Source: Hyaloraphidium curvatum
Lineage: Eukaryota > Monoblepharomycota > Hyaloraphidiomycetes > Hyaloraphidiales > Hyaloraphidiaceae
NCBI GenBank assembly: GCA_025558095.1
Contig: JAIVFI010000013.1
Span: 62,001-126,000 of the forward strand
Direction of reading: 5' to 3'
DNA: 64,000 nucleotides
This document shows positions 42,577 through 52,081 of this stretch, piece after piece (positions within the stretch are counted from its first letter, which is position 1; every line of letters begins with the position of its first letter). The notes below the pieces were generated by a model. That model did not search any database. It was given only the letters and a program-made list of their open reading frames with translations, and had not been told where the DNA came from. A program made the translations under genes and the position numbers.

Positions 42577-44696
42577 TCACAGCTTCGGCTTCGCCGCAGC
42601 GGCGCGCTGCTTTTCCCGGTCCACCAAGACACGCCTCAGAATCTTGCCTGGGTGGGCAAACAGCTGGTCACCATCCCATCCGTGCTCTACCGGCCGCCAG
42701 CACCCACCGCTCGGGCTCTTGGGAATCTCCTCGCACCACTCCACCCCTCCCCTGAGCTTCTTGTGCGGCGACACCCGCTCCGCTACCCAGGCCGCGAGGT
42801 CGAACGGCTGCCTTCCCGGCTTGGCAACCGCGTAGGCCTTGGGCACCTCGCCCGACTCGGGGTGCGGCAGCGGGATCACGGCGCAGTCGAGTACGTCGGG
42901 GTGCTTGAGGATGGTGGCTTCGAGGTCCGCGGGGGCGACCTGGAGGCCGCTGAACTTGATCAGCCTGCGGAGGATGGGCGATGAGCCGCGAGAGGATGGA
43001 GGGCAAAGGAGACTGTTCCCACTCTTTCAGGCGGTCGGTGATGAAGAAGAATCCTTCGTTGTCGGTCCGCACAATGTCGCCCGTCCTGAGCCATCCGCCC
43101 TGAACGATGGTTTCCGCCGTCGCGTCCGGGCGGTTGAGGTACCTGAGCGAACGGAATCAGACGCGCGTCCAAACCCACTTGTTCGGCTCTTACCCCTGCA
43201 TGACGTTCGGCCCGCGCACCCAGAGCTCGCCCTCTTCTCCCTGCGGCACGTCCCGCATGGTTTCCGGATCGACGACGCGGAACTGCACCGAAGGCAGCGG
43301 GACGCCGATCGTGCCCTCGGGTGCTTCACCTAAAGGGGCATCAATCAGCGTAGTTTTGAACACCGCGAGCAAGAACAACCCACGGGCCTCGGGAACCGCG
43401 CTGCCGCCCGGCGAGATCTCGCTCATCCCCCACGCGTTCTTCACAGGGAGATCCGGCTTCCCCAACCTCTGCCTCAGCTCCTTCACCGTGTCCCACGAAA
43501 AGGGCGCGGCGGCGCACATGACCCTCCTGAGCGCCTGCAGATCGTACGCGGCGACCTCGTCGCGCTTGGCGAGCTGGAGCAGCTGCGGCGGCACGACGTG
43601 GGCAAACTCGATGCGGTACCGCTGCAGGGCGTCGCAGAAAGTGGGGAGGGAGTAGGAGGGGAGGACGACGATGGTGGCGCCGCGGACCATCGGGCGGTGG
43701 GAGACGGCGACGAGGCCGTAGATCTGGGCGGGAGCGGTGAGCCGGGATCTGGGCGGGTGCGAAGGAAGGGGCTCACGTGGTATTGCGGCAGGACGCAAAG
43801 CAGACGCAGGCCCTGGTAAGGATACTCGAGGTCGCCGTCCATGCCGTCGAACTGGAGGACGCACGAGACCACGTTGAAGTGCGACAGCTGAACACCCTTA
43901 CTGCGGCCCTGGGGTCGACCGGTCAGACGTCAGAGGGCCATGTCAACGCGCAACACAAGGAGCGACCAACCGTCGTCCCGCTCGAGTAGACGATGAACGC
44001 CGTCCGGCTCTTTGCCTCCTCCACAGTCCGGAACTTCATCGACGGCAGGGCCATCCTGTCCATCCGCGCCCGCCCCGAGGCGATGACCGTCGCCACCGTC
44101 ACCGCCTTGACCCCGCCAAAGCTCTCGAGCAGCATCCCCGGGTTCCCCGGCCGCGTCGCATCCTCGGGTAGCACGAGCAGGTTGGTGAGCGGGATGCCCA
44201 TCCGCTTCATGGCCTCGGCGGCCTTGCCGACGACCGCCTCCCCGGCCACGACGATCCTGGCTCCCGCGTCCTCGAACTGGTATTGGATCTCGTCGACCGT
44301 GTAGTTCGGATTCGCCGTCGTGACGGTGCAGCCCGCCCTCAAAGCACCCCACACGGTGTTCATGTAGAGAAAGTGGTTCGGCGAGAACATGGCCACCACG
44401 GTCCCCGGCTTCACGGGTCCCCACGGCGCCGCGGGCGCCGTCAGCCCGCGCGCAAAGCCGTCGACGTCCCTCCGCAGCTCCTCGTACGTGAGCGCCTTGC
44501 CCGACGCCCCGTCGATGAAGGCCGGCGTCGCCAGCCGTCCCGACGTCATCCGCAGGGCGTCGGGCATGCCGGGGAAGGAGCCCGGCGCGTCGCTGTGGAA
44601 GAGAAAGTCCACGATGTGCCCGGCCTGCTCGGCGATGGGCGGGCACGGGGACGAGTAGATGCGCTGCCCGTCGGGCAGGACCTCAATGTGGGACAT
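42577..44696 (-). CDS. Acyl-CoA ligase (4-coumarate:CoA ligase-like), copy 2
   Basis: Start ATG at 44696 (MSHIEVLPDGQRIYSS). Most exons align one-to-one with copy 1 at 27187, often nearly identical (for example GEVPKAYAVAKPG, WVAERVSPHKKLRGGVEWCE). FIVYSSGTT precedes the first intron, then LPVKNAWGMSEISPGG, FRVVDPETMRDVPQGEEGEL and EGFFFITDRLKE. PKSPSGKILRR carries the catalytic Lys. One extra intron (GTGGGT...CTTTAG) interrupts the region just after SEISPGG, where copy 1 has none. It ends PKL, a PTS1-like tripeptide, so peroxisomal location is likely. The two copies differ most near the substrate pocket region. A product of duplication, on the opposite strand 13 kb away. Confidence 0.85.
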
Positions 44697-44927
44697 CGCG
44701 GGGGTCGTAAGATCGTCTAGAGGTCGTCGCGGACGCGCCTTGGGGCTGCTTTCCTCCGGATTGCGAATTGGTCGCGTCGAAGAGTCGTGGGAGACGGTTG
44801 GGCGGACACGGAAACGAAGGCAAAGCATTCTTTTGCCTCCCACCGCCGATCGACCTCCCTCCAGTCATTGCAAGGCACATTCAGCAACATGAAACGCCCG
44901 ATACCATGTTCGAGACACCCTGACTCG

Positions 44928-46361
44928 TCAGAACTTCAGCGCCTCGCGCTGCATCCGCTCCTTCCTCTCCCCCGCCTGCAGCATCCTCTCCCTCGCGTCC
45001 AAGATCGCCACCTCCTTCTCCATCTGCCTGATCTCCTCCTCGTAGTGCCTCTTGAGCGTCGGCTCCCGCGCGTTAGCCGCCAGCCGCGCCCGCGCCCGGG
45101 CGAGCTGGGGTAGCAGCGCCGCACGGCGGTCCGCGATCTCGAGGCCCTGCACCGTCCGGGGTTTGGGCTTGGAGGGGGCGGAGGGTGTGCCGGGGCGGGG
45201 TGCGGGGGATGAGCGGGGAGGGAGGGGGAGGGCAGGGGAGGATCGGCCCGCGAGGGCCGAGTTGAGGAAGGTGAACATGCTGTCCGCCGCCTTCGCCTGC
45301 TGCGCGGCCTGCTTGCCGACCTTGGCAGCGGGTTTCCGGTGGTTCTGGAACCCCAGCCCGCGGCCCTCCTTCGTCCTCACCGCCTGCACGGGGTCCGTCC
45401 GGCCCTGCTGCTCCCGGCCGAGGCCGCGGCCGGGGACGAAGCCCATGGCCAGGAGCAACTTGGAGGCGATGCCGCGCGTGTGGGCTTCCCAGGGCGCGAG
45501 GACGTCCGGTGGGGGTTCAAAGTCGTCGGCAGGCGAGAGTTCGTCCGGATCCCAGTCGGAAGAGGAGTCCGAATTGGAGTCCGCGGATCTGTCTCGAGCG
45601 GTGGAACTCCGCGCCTCGGAAGCGTGGAACTCCTCTTGGAACCGATCGCTCCCATCCTCGCCGTCCTCCTCCAATGGCACCACCGTAACGGGCACCACGG
45701 CCCCGTGCGGCAGCACCTGCGTCCGCGGCTTGCCCGGCTTGTTCCCCGTGTCCGCGAGCTGCACCATCACCTCGCTCCCTCCCCTCCTCTGCTCCACCAC
45801 CCTCGCGAGCTCCCAACTCCCATCGCCACGCGGTCCAATTGCGACCCAAGATCCCGGCTCCAGGCGGCCCTGCTCGTGCGGGAGAAGCTCCTTGGGGGCG
45901 AGCTCGACCTCGGACTGGCCGTCCAGGGGGCAGAGGAGGTGTACAGAGGCGGTGTTGGCAGACACTGAGGTGACCATGCCCGGCAAGAGCACGAGCGAGG
46001 CGGCAGGGAGGTCCACGGGGCCGTGGGGGACGAGGCACGCGTCGCCGACCGCAAACTCAAACGACTCCACCGCCTCATTCTCGGCGCTGGTGCCATCAGC
46101 GCCCTCGCCGGCCTCCCTGGAGCCGTCTTCGACGTGGTTCGTTCCATTTTGGGCGCGATTTTCGCCCAGCTGTGCCGCGATGGCGTCCCGCAGACCGCGC
46201 AGCTCCGCGTCCTCGGCGAGCGCGAGCAGCGCGTCGATCTCGGCCAGCTGCGCCGCGAGGTCGCCCGCGTCCCCCGGCAACGCCGCAGCATCCACATCGC
46301 CGTCATTTTCGCCGGCCGCCGACCCCGCCACGTCCTCGGAAACGCTCAGTGCCAGGCTCAT
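44928..46361 (-). CDS. G-patch domain protein, ZGPAT-like
   Basis: Single exon; ATG 46361 chosen for its good context and because the helix starts there, although an ATG at 46439 and open frame to 46604 exist. AAQLAEIDALLALAEDAELR is an N-terminal helix like that of ZGPAT. A Tudor-like part follows (GSWVAIGPRGDGSWELARVV, GSEVMVQLADTGNK). The G-patch (about residues 285-330) reads ASKLLLAMGFVPGRGLGREQ, then TKEGRGLGFQNHRKP. The C-terminus is a charged coiled coil (HYEEEIRQMEKEVAILDARE). The CCCH zinc finger of animal ZGPAT is not seen. G-patch proteins usually activate DEAH-box RNA helicases in the nucleus. A role in splicing or transcription is inferred. Confidence 0.8.
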   Translation of the reverse strand: MSLALSVSEDVAGSAAGENDGDVDAAALPGDAGDLAAQLAEIDALLALAEDAELRGLRDAIAAQLGENRAQNGTNHVEDGSREAGEGADGTSAENEAVESFEFAVGDACLVPHGPVDLPAASLVLLPGMVTSVSANTASVHLLCPLDGQSEVELAPKELLPHEQGRLEPGSWVAIGPRGDGSWELARVVEQRRGGSEVMVQLADTGNKPGKPRTQVLPHGAVVPVTVVPLEEDGEDGSDRFQEEFHASEARSSTARDRSADSNSDSSSDWDPDELSPADDFEPPPDVLAPWEAHTRGIASKLLLAMGFVPGRGLGREQQGRTDPVQAVRTKEGRGLGFQNHRKPAAKVGKQAAQQAKAADSMFTFLNSALAGRSSPALPLPPRSSPAPRPGTPSAPSKPKPRTVQGLEIADRRAALLPQLARARARLAANAREPTLKRHYEEEIRQMEKEVAILDARERMLQAGERKERMQREALKF

Positions 46362-47093
46362 TCCGCCTGAGAGGTTTTGTACCGCGCGCGAGCACCGACC
46401 TGTATCGGGCGTTTCCTGCACCGATCCCGACGTGGACATGTAGATGAGGATAAGATCTGTCCTGACGATGTGCTGATTGCTATGTTGACATCGGGCAGAT
46501 TTTCCACCAGGGTCTTGCGCCGTTGCCTGGTTCGATGGAGGGTGAAGCCGCGTCGCAGGATCTGCCGTGCTTCCGTTAAATCGCCCTTGCGGTCTGCCCC
46601 TCAAAACCAGCCCTTGCGTCCTCCTCCGCCGATGACTTCATGCCGGAATGGCGTCTTGCTGATCTACAAGATGCGGGGATCAAGAGCCATCATCCACCAT
46701 TGCCTCCCGCCGTCCATCGCATCAGGCCGAATGCTGGGACGACAGCGATTGTCCCTGGCGCCCAGGAGGAGAGAGACTTGCCCTCTTCGCAGTTTAATAA
46801 GTGTCACAGGGGGTTGAGATTCAGCACCCATCCGACGAAACCTATTGGTTTCCGCATCGAGGGATCCGGCGTTAGCGGGGATATGGATGCGATAGCCGGT
46901 GCCGACGTCCAGTCCTCTGGGCGGTTCAGGGGCAAAACACTCGCAAATCGCGGAAATCGGACCGACAGATCCGCATGCAGATTCACCGCCGCGATCGCAT
47001 CTTGCGGGCGATGAGGGGAGGGTGGTTTTCGCCGACTCGGGAAATCGGGATCGGTCGGGACGCCCGCCGTCATCCCCACCCTCCCCCCCGGCA
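46362..47093. other. Intergenic, divergent promoter region
   Basis: Between the G-patch gene (minus) and the Zn2Cys6 regulator (plus). Contains an open frame back to 46899 in phase with the regulator but without domain content. No separate gene supported. Confidence 0.4.
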
Positions 47094-49601
47094 ATGGCGT
47101 CCCCTGCCGCGCCGGGCGCCCGGCCGGGCCAGAGCTGCGACCTGTGTTCGCGGCGGCGCCTGCGGTGCGACCGCGGGTGGCCGTGCGGGTTGTGCGCCGA
47201 GCGGGGCAGGGCGTGCACGTACGCGCGCGAGGTCCGGAAGCGGGGCCCCAAGCCCGCGGCGGGGCGGGCGGCGGACGGCAATGCCGTCAAACAGGTTGCG
47301 CCGGCGGCAGGAGGCCCGATCCGAGGCGCAGGAGCGGTCCGGCGTGTCGGGGGGCCGGCCGGGGAACTTGCCACTGCCCAGGTCGGGGCCCCTGCCGGCG
47401 GCCGCCTGCCTCCCGGCGCCCCGCACGCGCCTCCTTTGGAGCCCGGAGGTCCCTTTGGGACTGCAGTTGCCCGCTGGTCGCCGCTGCCGCCATCGCCGGG
47501 GTCGGACAGCTCGTCGGGCGCGTCCCCGGGCCCCGTGCTGGCGTCGAACCCGCTTTTTGCCGGCGCCTTTGCCGCCCTCGCCGGGCAGATGCCTGCGAAT
47601 GTGCAGGCGCACATTGCACCGCCCCATGTGCCGGCGAGCACGCCTCCTTTCTACCCCGGAGCGCATCCCGCACCACTCTTCCGCCCCCTCGTGCCGAGTC
47701 TGCCGCGCCACCTGACGCTGGCCGACGATCTGCCTCCGTTACCCGACCCCGGCGTCCTGCGCTACCTCGTCGACGCCTACTTCCTCACCATCGGCACCAC
47801 CGTGCCGATCTTCCACCGCCCGACCTTCACAGCCTCCCTCGCGCAGCAGCCCTTGTTCCTGATCTGGACCATGGCCGCAATCGCGCTGCCATTCCTGCCG
47901 CACGGCGTCTCATCGGGTTCCCCCCTATCGAGGAAGCTGCTTGCCGCAATGCCCGCGGACGCGCACACGGTGCTGCGCCCCGCGACGCGCAGGGCGCTGC
48001 AGACCAACCTCGTCGAGCGGGCCAAGCGCGCGCTGCTCCGGGTCGCGGAAGCTACCGCCCTCAGCGGTCCCGACTACGGCACCGGGGAACAGTTCCGGAT
48101 CGCCAAGATGGGCGGGCTCGTGCTCCTCGGGATGGTCACCGCCTTCAGGTTCTACAAGGGCGCGATCGAGTTCACGGACGCCGTCAACAGGCTGGCCACC
48201 GAAGAGGCCCGCGCGCTGGGGCTGAACCTGCCACGCCCCATGGCGGGGCACGGCGCGCAGCCCGCGGGGGGTTGGATCGCCGACGAAACGGCGAGGAGGC
48301 TTTGGTACGCCATGTTCATCGCGGACCAGGTGGCGGCGATGGGGCTGAACCGCCCTCCATCCGTCGGACACGGGGAGTGCCTGGCCCCCGCGCCGATTTC
48401 GGACGCCGCCTTTGCCGCCGACGGGCCGGAGTCGCCCGCGGAGCAGCCGATTCCCGCCGCGCTGGTTTTCGACAACCCCGACGCACCCTCGGTGCGCGCC
48501 GACGGCGTTCTTGTCTCCGAGTGGGCCATGGCAGCTGCCGCGGCTTCGACGCTCGCGGCGGTCGTGGACTGGCAGCGCCAGAGTCGCATGAAGGGTGTCC
48601 AGTTCTTCCTGCCGCGGACCGAGGACACTGATCCGGCGTGGGAAGACTGCCATGCGAGGTTCCTCGGTCTCGCGGCGATGTTGGAGCGGCTGTATTGGAA
48701 GTTCCCCGCCTGGCTGCGGGACCTGGACGCCGACCCCGCAGGATTCCTCGCCGACCTGCCCTCCGACATCGCAGCTGCCGATCCCGCTGCCGTCGCCAAG
48801 GCGGTGCACGCGATAGCCATGCTGCATGCCGCGCAGTGCTGTCTGCATTCACCCCCGGCACCGGCGGCGGAGCACCGCGAAACGAGGGCATGGATGGCCC
48901 ACGGGCACCTTGAACGCCCCAATGACAACGCTCCCGTCATGGTCGCGGCCACCGCCTCCGCCCGCCGCGCCGGCCGCACGGCCTTCGCCGGTTTCCCCCT
49001 CGCCCCCGATCCGTCCGACCCCTCGGGCTTCCTCACTTCCCCCGCGGCGCTGTGCTTCTTCCACCAGCGCCGCCGCGCTGCACTTTCGCGCCACGCGCTG
49101 ATGCCCCTGGACCCAGACGTCGTTTTCCGGGACGGATTGCAGGGGATCGCGGCGATCCAAGTGTTCATGTTGCGGCTCCTGCTGCGGGGGATGTACGCCG
49201 AGGAGGCGGTGGGACGGCTGGCGGGCGAGTTCGTGCGGGACAACGGGTCGGGCCGCGCGCCCGGCCCGGACGACGCGTCGGAGCTCCTCCGCCGCGCGCA
49301 GCAGGAAGGCGACCGCGAGTTCTGGTCGGACCTGCACGCGCACCTGGCCGAGATGAAACCCGGCGGGACGCAGCACCGCGCCGGCGCCGCCGGGCTGCAC
49401 ATGACGAAGGTGATCCTCGCCTCGGCGCGGCTGCACACGCCGGGGGAGGGTTCCTTCGCGGGGCTGCGGTACTCGACGATCGGGGCGCTGGGGGGGGAGT
49501 TCAAGGAGATGGTGATGCGGAGGGTGCTCAGCGGGCCGGATAGGGCGGAGCCGGGGGTGGAGGAGGGGGAGGAGGAGGGTGGGGCGCAGGCGGTGCTGTA
49601 G
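47094..49601 (+). CDS. Zn2Cys6 fungal transcription factor
   Basis: Single exon, 835 residues from ATG 47094; an in-frame GC-rich leader runs up to 46899. SCDLCSRRRLRCDRGWPCGL and CAERGRAC give CxxCx6Cx5CxxCx6C, a binuclear zinc cluster at about residues 14-40, followed by a basic linker (REVRKRGPKP). A Pro/Ala-rich stretch leads to a fungal-specific middle homology domain. LRYLVDAYFLTIGTTVPIFH is its start and LWYAMFIADQVAAMGLNRPP its hallmark. It binds CGG-type DNA sites and regulates transcription in the nucleus; targets are unknown. This domain pair is restricted to fungi and is the strongest single hint of the host group. The C-terminus is Glu/Gly-rich. Confidence 0.9.
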   Translation: MASPAAPGARPGQSCDLCSRRRLRCDRGWPCGLCAERGRACTYAREVRKRGPKPAAGRAADGNAVKQVAPAAGGPIRGAGAVRRVGGPAGELATAQVGAPAGGRLPPGAPHAPPLEPGGPFGTAVARWSPLPPSPGSDSSSGASPGPVLASNPLFAGAFAALAGQMPANVQAHIAPPHVPASTPPFYPGAHPAPLFRPLVPSLPRHLTLADDLPPLPDPGVLRYLVDAYFLTIGTTVPIFHRPTFTASLAQQPLFLIWTMAAIALPFLPHGVSSGSPLSRKLLAAMPADAHTVLRPATRRALQTNLVERAKRALLRVAEATALSGPDYGTGEQFRIAKMGGLVLLGMVTAFRFYKGAIEFTDAVNRLATEEARALGLNLPRPMAGHGAQPAGGWIADETARRLWYAMFIADQVAAMGLNRPPSVGHGECLAPAPISDAAFAADGPESPAEQPIPAALVFDNPDAPSVRADGVLVSEWAMAAAAASTLAAVVDWQRQSRMKGVQFFLPRTEDTDPAWEDCHARFLGLAAMLERLYWKFPAWLRDLDADPAGFLADLPSDIAAADPAAVAKAVHAIAMLHAAQCCLHSPPAPAAEHRETRAWMAHGHLERPNDNAPVMVAATASARRAGRTAFAGFPLAPDPSDPSGFLTSPAALCFFHQRRRAALSRHALMPLDPDVVFRDGLQGIAAIQVFMLRLLLRGMYAEEAVGRLAGEFVRDNGSGRAPGPDDASELLRRAQQEGDREFWSDLHAHLAEMKPGGTQHRAGAAGLHMTKVILASARLHTPGEGSFAGLRYSTIGALGGEFKEMVMRRVLSGPDRAEPGVEEGEEEGGAQAVL

Positions 49602-49766
49602 GCTGCGCCACCGGAAAGAGCATCTGGCGAAGGACGGGAGGGCGGTTCATTTCGCGCTGCTTTCCAGTTTTCCGACCGCACGAGCGCAGGCTTGTTTATG
49701 CCGCCTCGGCCATTTCAATTATCCCGTCTCACGAGTCGTCTAGCGTTCCGACCCGGGCCAGTCCAA

Positions 49767-50645
49767 TCACCACGCCGCCATGGTGGCCGAAACCTCCACG
49801 AACGTCGGCCTATCCGCAGGCTCCTGCGCCCACATCTTCTGCATCAGCTCCCACAGGCCGTCGCTCGCCGCGAGCGGCCTGTCCGGCCTGTCCCCGGCCT
49901 TGACCGCGGCAATCAGCAGGTCCCTCGGCAGCCCCATGAACGGGTATCCCCCCTCGTCCGACACCTCGTAGCAAACCATGGCGAACGCGTAGACGTCCAC
50001 TGGGGGACGCAGTCGCCCGCCGCGCCACCGCTCCGGCGCCATGAAGACGGGGGTTCCGCCCTGCTTCATCTGGCCGTCGTCGTTGTTGAGCGTGTTCATG
50101 GAGCCGGTGGTGAGGTGGCTGCGGACGCGAGAGAGGCCAAAGTCGGCGATCTTGGGGACGTCGTGGTCTTCGCGAAGGAATTGGTTACGATGGGGCCAGC
50201 GAGCCGCATGAAAAGCGCCAACCGATCATAATGTTCTCGCACTTCAGATCGCCGTGGAGGACGTCGAACGAGTGCAGGTAGGCCATGCCCGCGGCGACGC
50301 CTTTGAGGTAGCGCATGCCCATGGCCCCGTCCCAATCCAGCTCTTCCAGCCGCTCCCGCATATTACCGTTGGACACGAGCTCCGAGACCATGAGGGGCGG
50401 AGATTCGCAAAAGGCAAGGAGCGGGAGCACTGCGCAGCGGTACACGAGTGGTGAGGATCAGTCGATGCTGAACAACACGGTCGCCCACCATTTCGCTGGG
50501 TCAGCCCCTCCCACAGAGCTATCTCGCCCAAGAACATCTTAATCATGCGGGGACTGACATCGCCCTTTATCGTTTTGACGGCGACGGCCGTGGCACCCCG
50601 GAGGGTCCCGCGGTTCCGTGATCTCCAGATGCCGAGCACGCGACA
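49767..50645 (-). CDS. TKL-type protein kinase with missing or unresolved N-lobe start
   Basis: Three exons fit by phase. ATAVAVKTIKGDVSPRMIKM has the ATP Lys. WEGLTQRN joins VLPLLAFCESPPLMVSELVS, and DVLHGDLKCENIMID joins HDVPKIADFGLSRV. GGTPVFMAPERWRGG, PVDVYAFAMVCYEVSDEG and MWAQEPADRPTFVEV complete the domain, which ends at 49767. The catalytic loop is HGD rather than HRD, a known TKL variant. The glycine loop is not found: the frame upstream of GTLRGATAVAVK is not recognisable, has no good ATG, and runs into the amidohydrolase gene that ends at 50757. It may be truncated, joined by an unseen exon, or non-catalytic. Function unknown. Confidence 0.6.
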
Positions 50646-50756
50646 TCCACGGGACGAGCGACGTTCGAGTCCACCGCATCGCACACCTGCTTTTTTGGCA
50701 GCCAGATCGATTTCCGTGCTCGCTGGCCGCCCGGCCACGACGACGCGGGATGGACG

Positions 50757-51578
50757 TCACACCACCCTGTACAGCGCCGCCGCATTCTCCCAAAACACCC
50801 TCCTTGCCCCTCCCGGCCCCAGCGCTTCCTCGACGAGCGCCACGTCCCCGTCCTCGAACGGCCTTTTGGCCCTCGTCGACGGCAGGTCGGTGCCGAACAC
50901 CAGCGCCGCGGGGTCCCTCTCCACTATAGCCCTCATCGCCCCGGGGAGATCGGAGATGGACGTCCGTCCGAATCCGGAGGCCTTGACCCTCGCCCCCGCC
51001 CCGACGAGCTCCAGCAGGGCGGGGAGGCCGGCGTCCGACATCCCCAAATGGTCCACCACGAGCACGGGGAGCGTGCCCAGCATCTTCGCGTGGGGTGCCA
51101 AGACGGCGGCTTCGGCGTACACCTCGGCGTGCCAGCCCGCGACCCTGTGCGCGCGGGAGGCGAGGCGGACCATCGCGTCGATGGCCTTCGACGGGTCGGG
51201 GTCGGTGGAGGGCCCGCCGCGGAGGAGGTTGAACCGCAGCGCCCTCACGCCGACCCCGTCCAGCCTCCGGATCTCGGCATCGGGTACGTCCTCGGGCAGT
51301 TGGGCGACGCCGACCCAGTTCTCCCCCAGCCTCCGCAGCGCGTCCTCCAAGTAGGTGGTGTCGAACCCCTGGAACGACCCCGAGACGACGGCGCCGCCCG
51401 CGACGCCGAGGCCCGCGGTGCGCGCGCGGTAGTCGTCCGCCGTGAATTCCGGGGGCAGGTAGCCGTTGTTGGCGACCAGCGGGAACCCGGGGGCGACGAT
51501 GTGGACGTGCGCGTCGAAGATCTTCCTCCCTTGCGGCGGGGGATCGCGGTCTGCTGGGGCGTCGGGGGGAGCGTCCAT
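50757..51578 (-). CDS. Amidohydrolase-2 family hydrolase
   Basis: Single exon, 273 residues from ATG 51578; the frame continues upstream without features. KIFDAHVHIVAPGFPLVANN carries the HxH of the metal-dependent TIM-barrel. VRALRFNLLRGGP, AGWHAEVY, LPVLVVDHLGMSD and LVFGTDLPSTRAKRPFEDG (Asp on the last strand) follow. WENAAALYRVV is the typical C-terminal end. Relatives include 2-pyrone-4,6-dicarboxylate lactonase and aminocarboxymuconate-type decarboxylases, which act in aromatic breakdown. The exact reaction cannot be told here. It ends about 110 bp upstream of the recognisable part of the kinase, on the same strand. Confidence 0.85.
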   Translation of the reverse strand: MDAPPDAPADRDPPPQGRKIFDAHVHIVAPGFPLVANNGYLPPEFTADDYRARTAGLGVAGGAVVSGSFQGFDTTYLEDALRRLGENWVGVAQLPEDVPDAEIRRLDGVGVRALRFNLLRGGPSTDPDPSKAIDAMVRLASRAHRVAGWHAEVYAEAAVLAPHAKMLGTLPVLVVDHLGMSDAGLPALLELVGAGARVKASGFGRTSISDLPGAMRAIVERDPAALVFGTDLPSTRAKRPFEDGDVALVEEALGPGGARRVFWENAAALYRVV

Positions 51579-52081
51579 GGCGGGCAAGAGGGGGGGAACG
51601 CGGAACGGTGGGGTGATGAGGGGGCGATGCGCGGGTTTTGTGCGCGGGATCCGTGGAAGCGCGGAAGCGGCGGTGCGGTTCCTGGAAGGCGGTGTCGGGC
51701 TGCTTCGGCCGGCCGAGTCCATCGGGACGGGCTGCCAGTTTGCTGCGTGTTGAAGTACAAAGATCGATGCAATCAGAGGCGCCGATGTCGTCTGTAGATG
51801 GACGCGAGCTGATGAAGCGTTCGAGCTCGAAGGAGCCCGTCGAGGTCCGACATCCCGGTGAATCGCGGTGCTGCAGGTCTCTTAATACCAGCAATTGCAA
51901 TCAGAAGGCTTCATTTTCTCGCTGCTTTCCCCCGTCTCGTCGTCGGAAGCGGATCCGGCCAGCTGTGGAGGCCGGCGGCTTCACTTCCGAAGGGTCCGGG
52001 CGGCCCGCGCGTCAGCTCGGCGCAGCAGACCACCGACAGCCGACCTTGCGGACCGAACAGGGCCGTGCGGCCACTCCCGAC
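51579..52081. other. Intergenic, divergent promoter region
   Basis: Between the amidohydrolase start (minus) and the hevein-domain gene (plus). No gene seen. Confidence 0.4.

Noticed and set aside
44697-44927. Possible gene between acyl-CoA ligase copy 2 and the G-patch gene
   Set aside because: Only 231 bp, with upstream leader sequence of the ligase; no supported frame.
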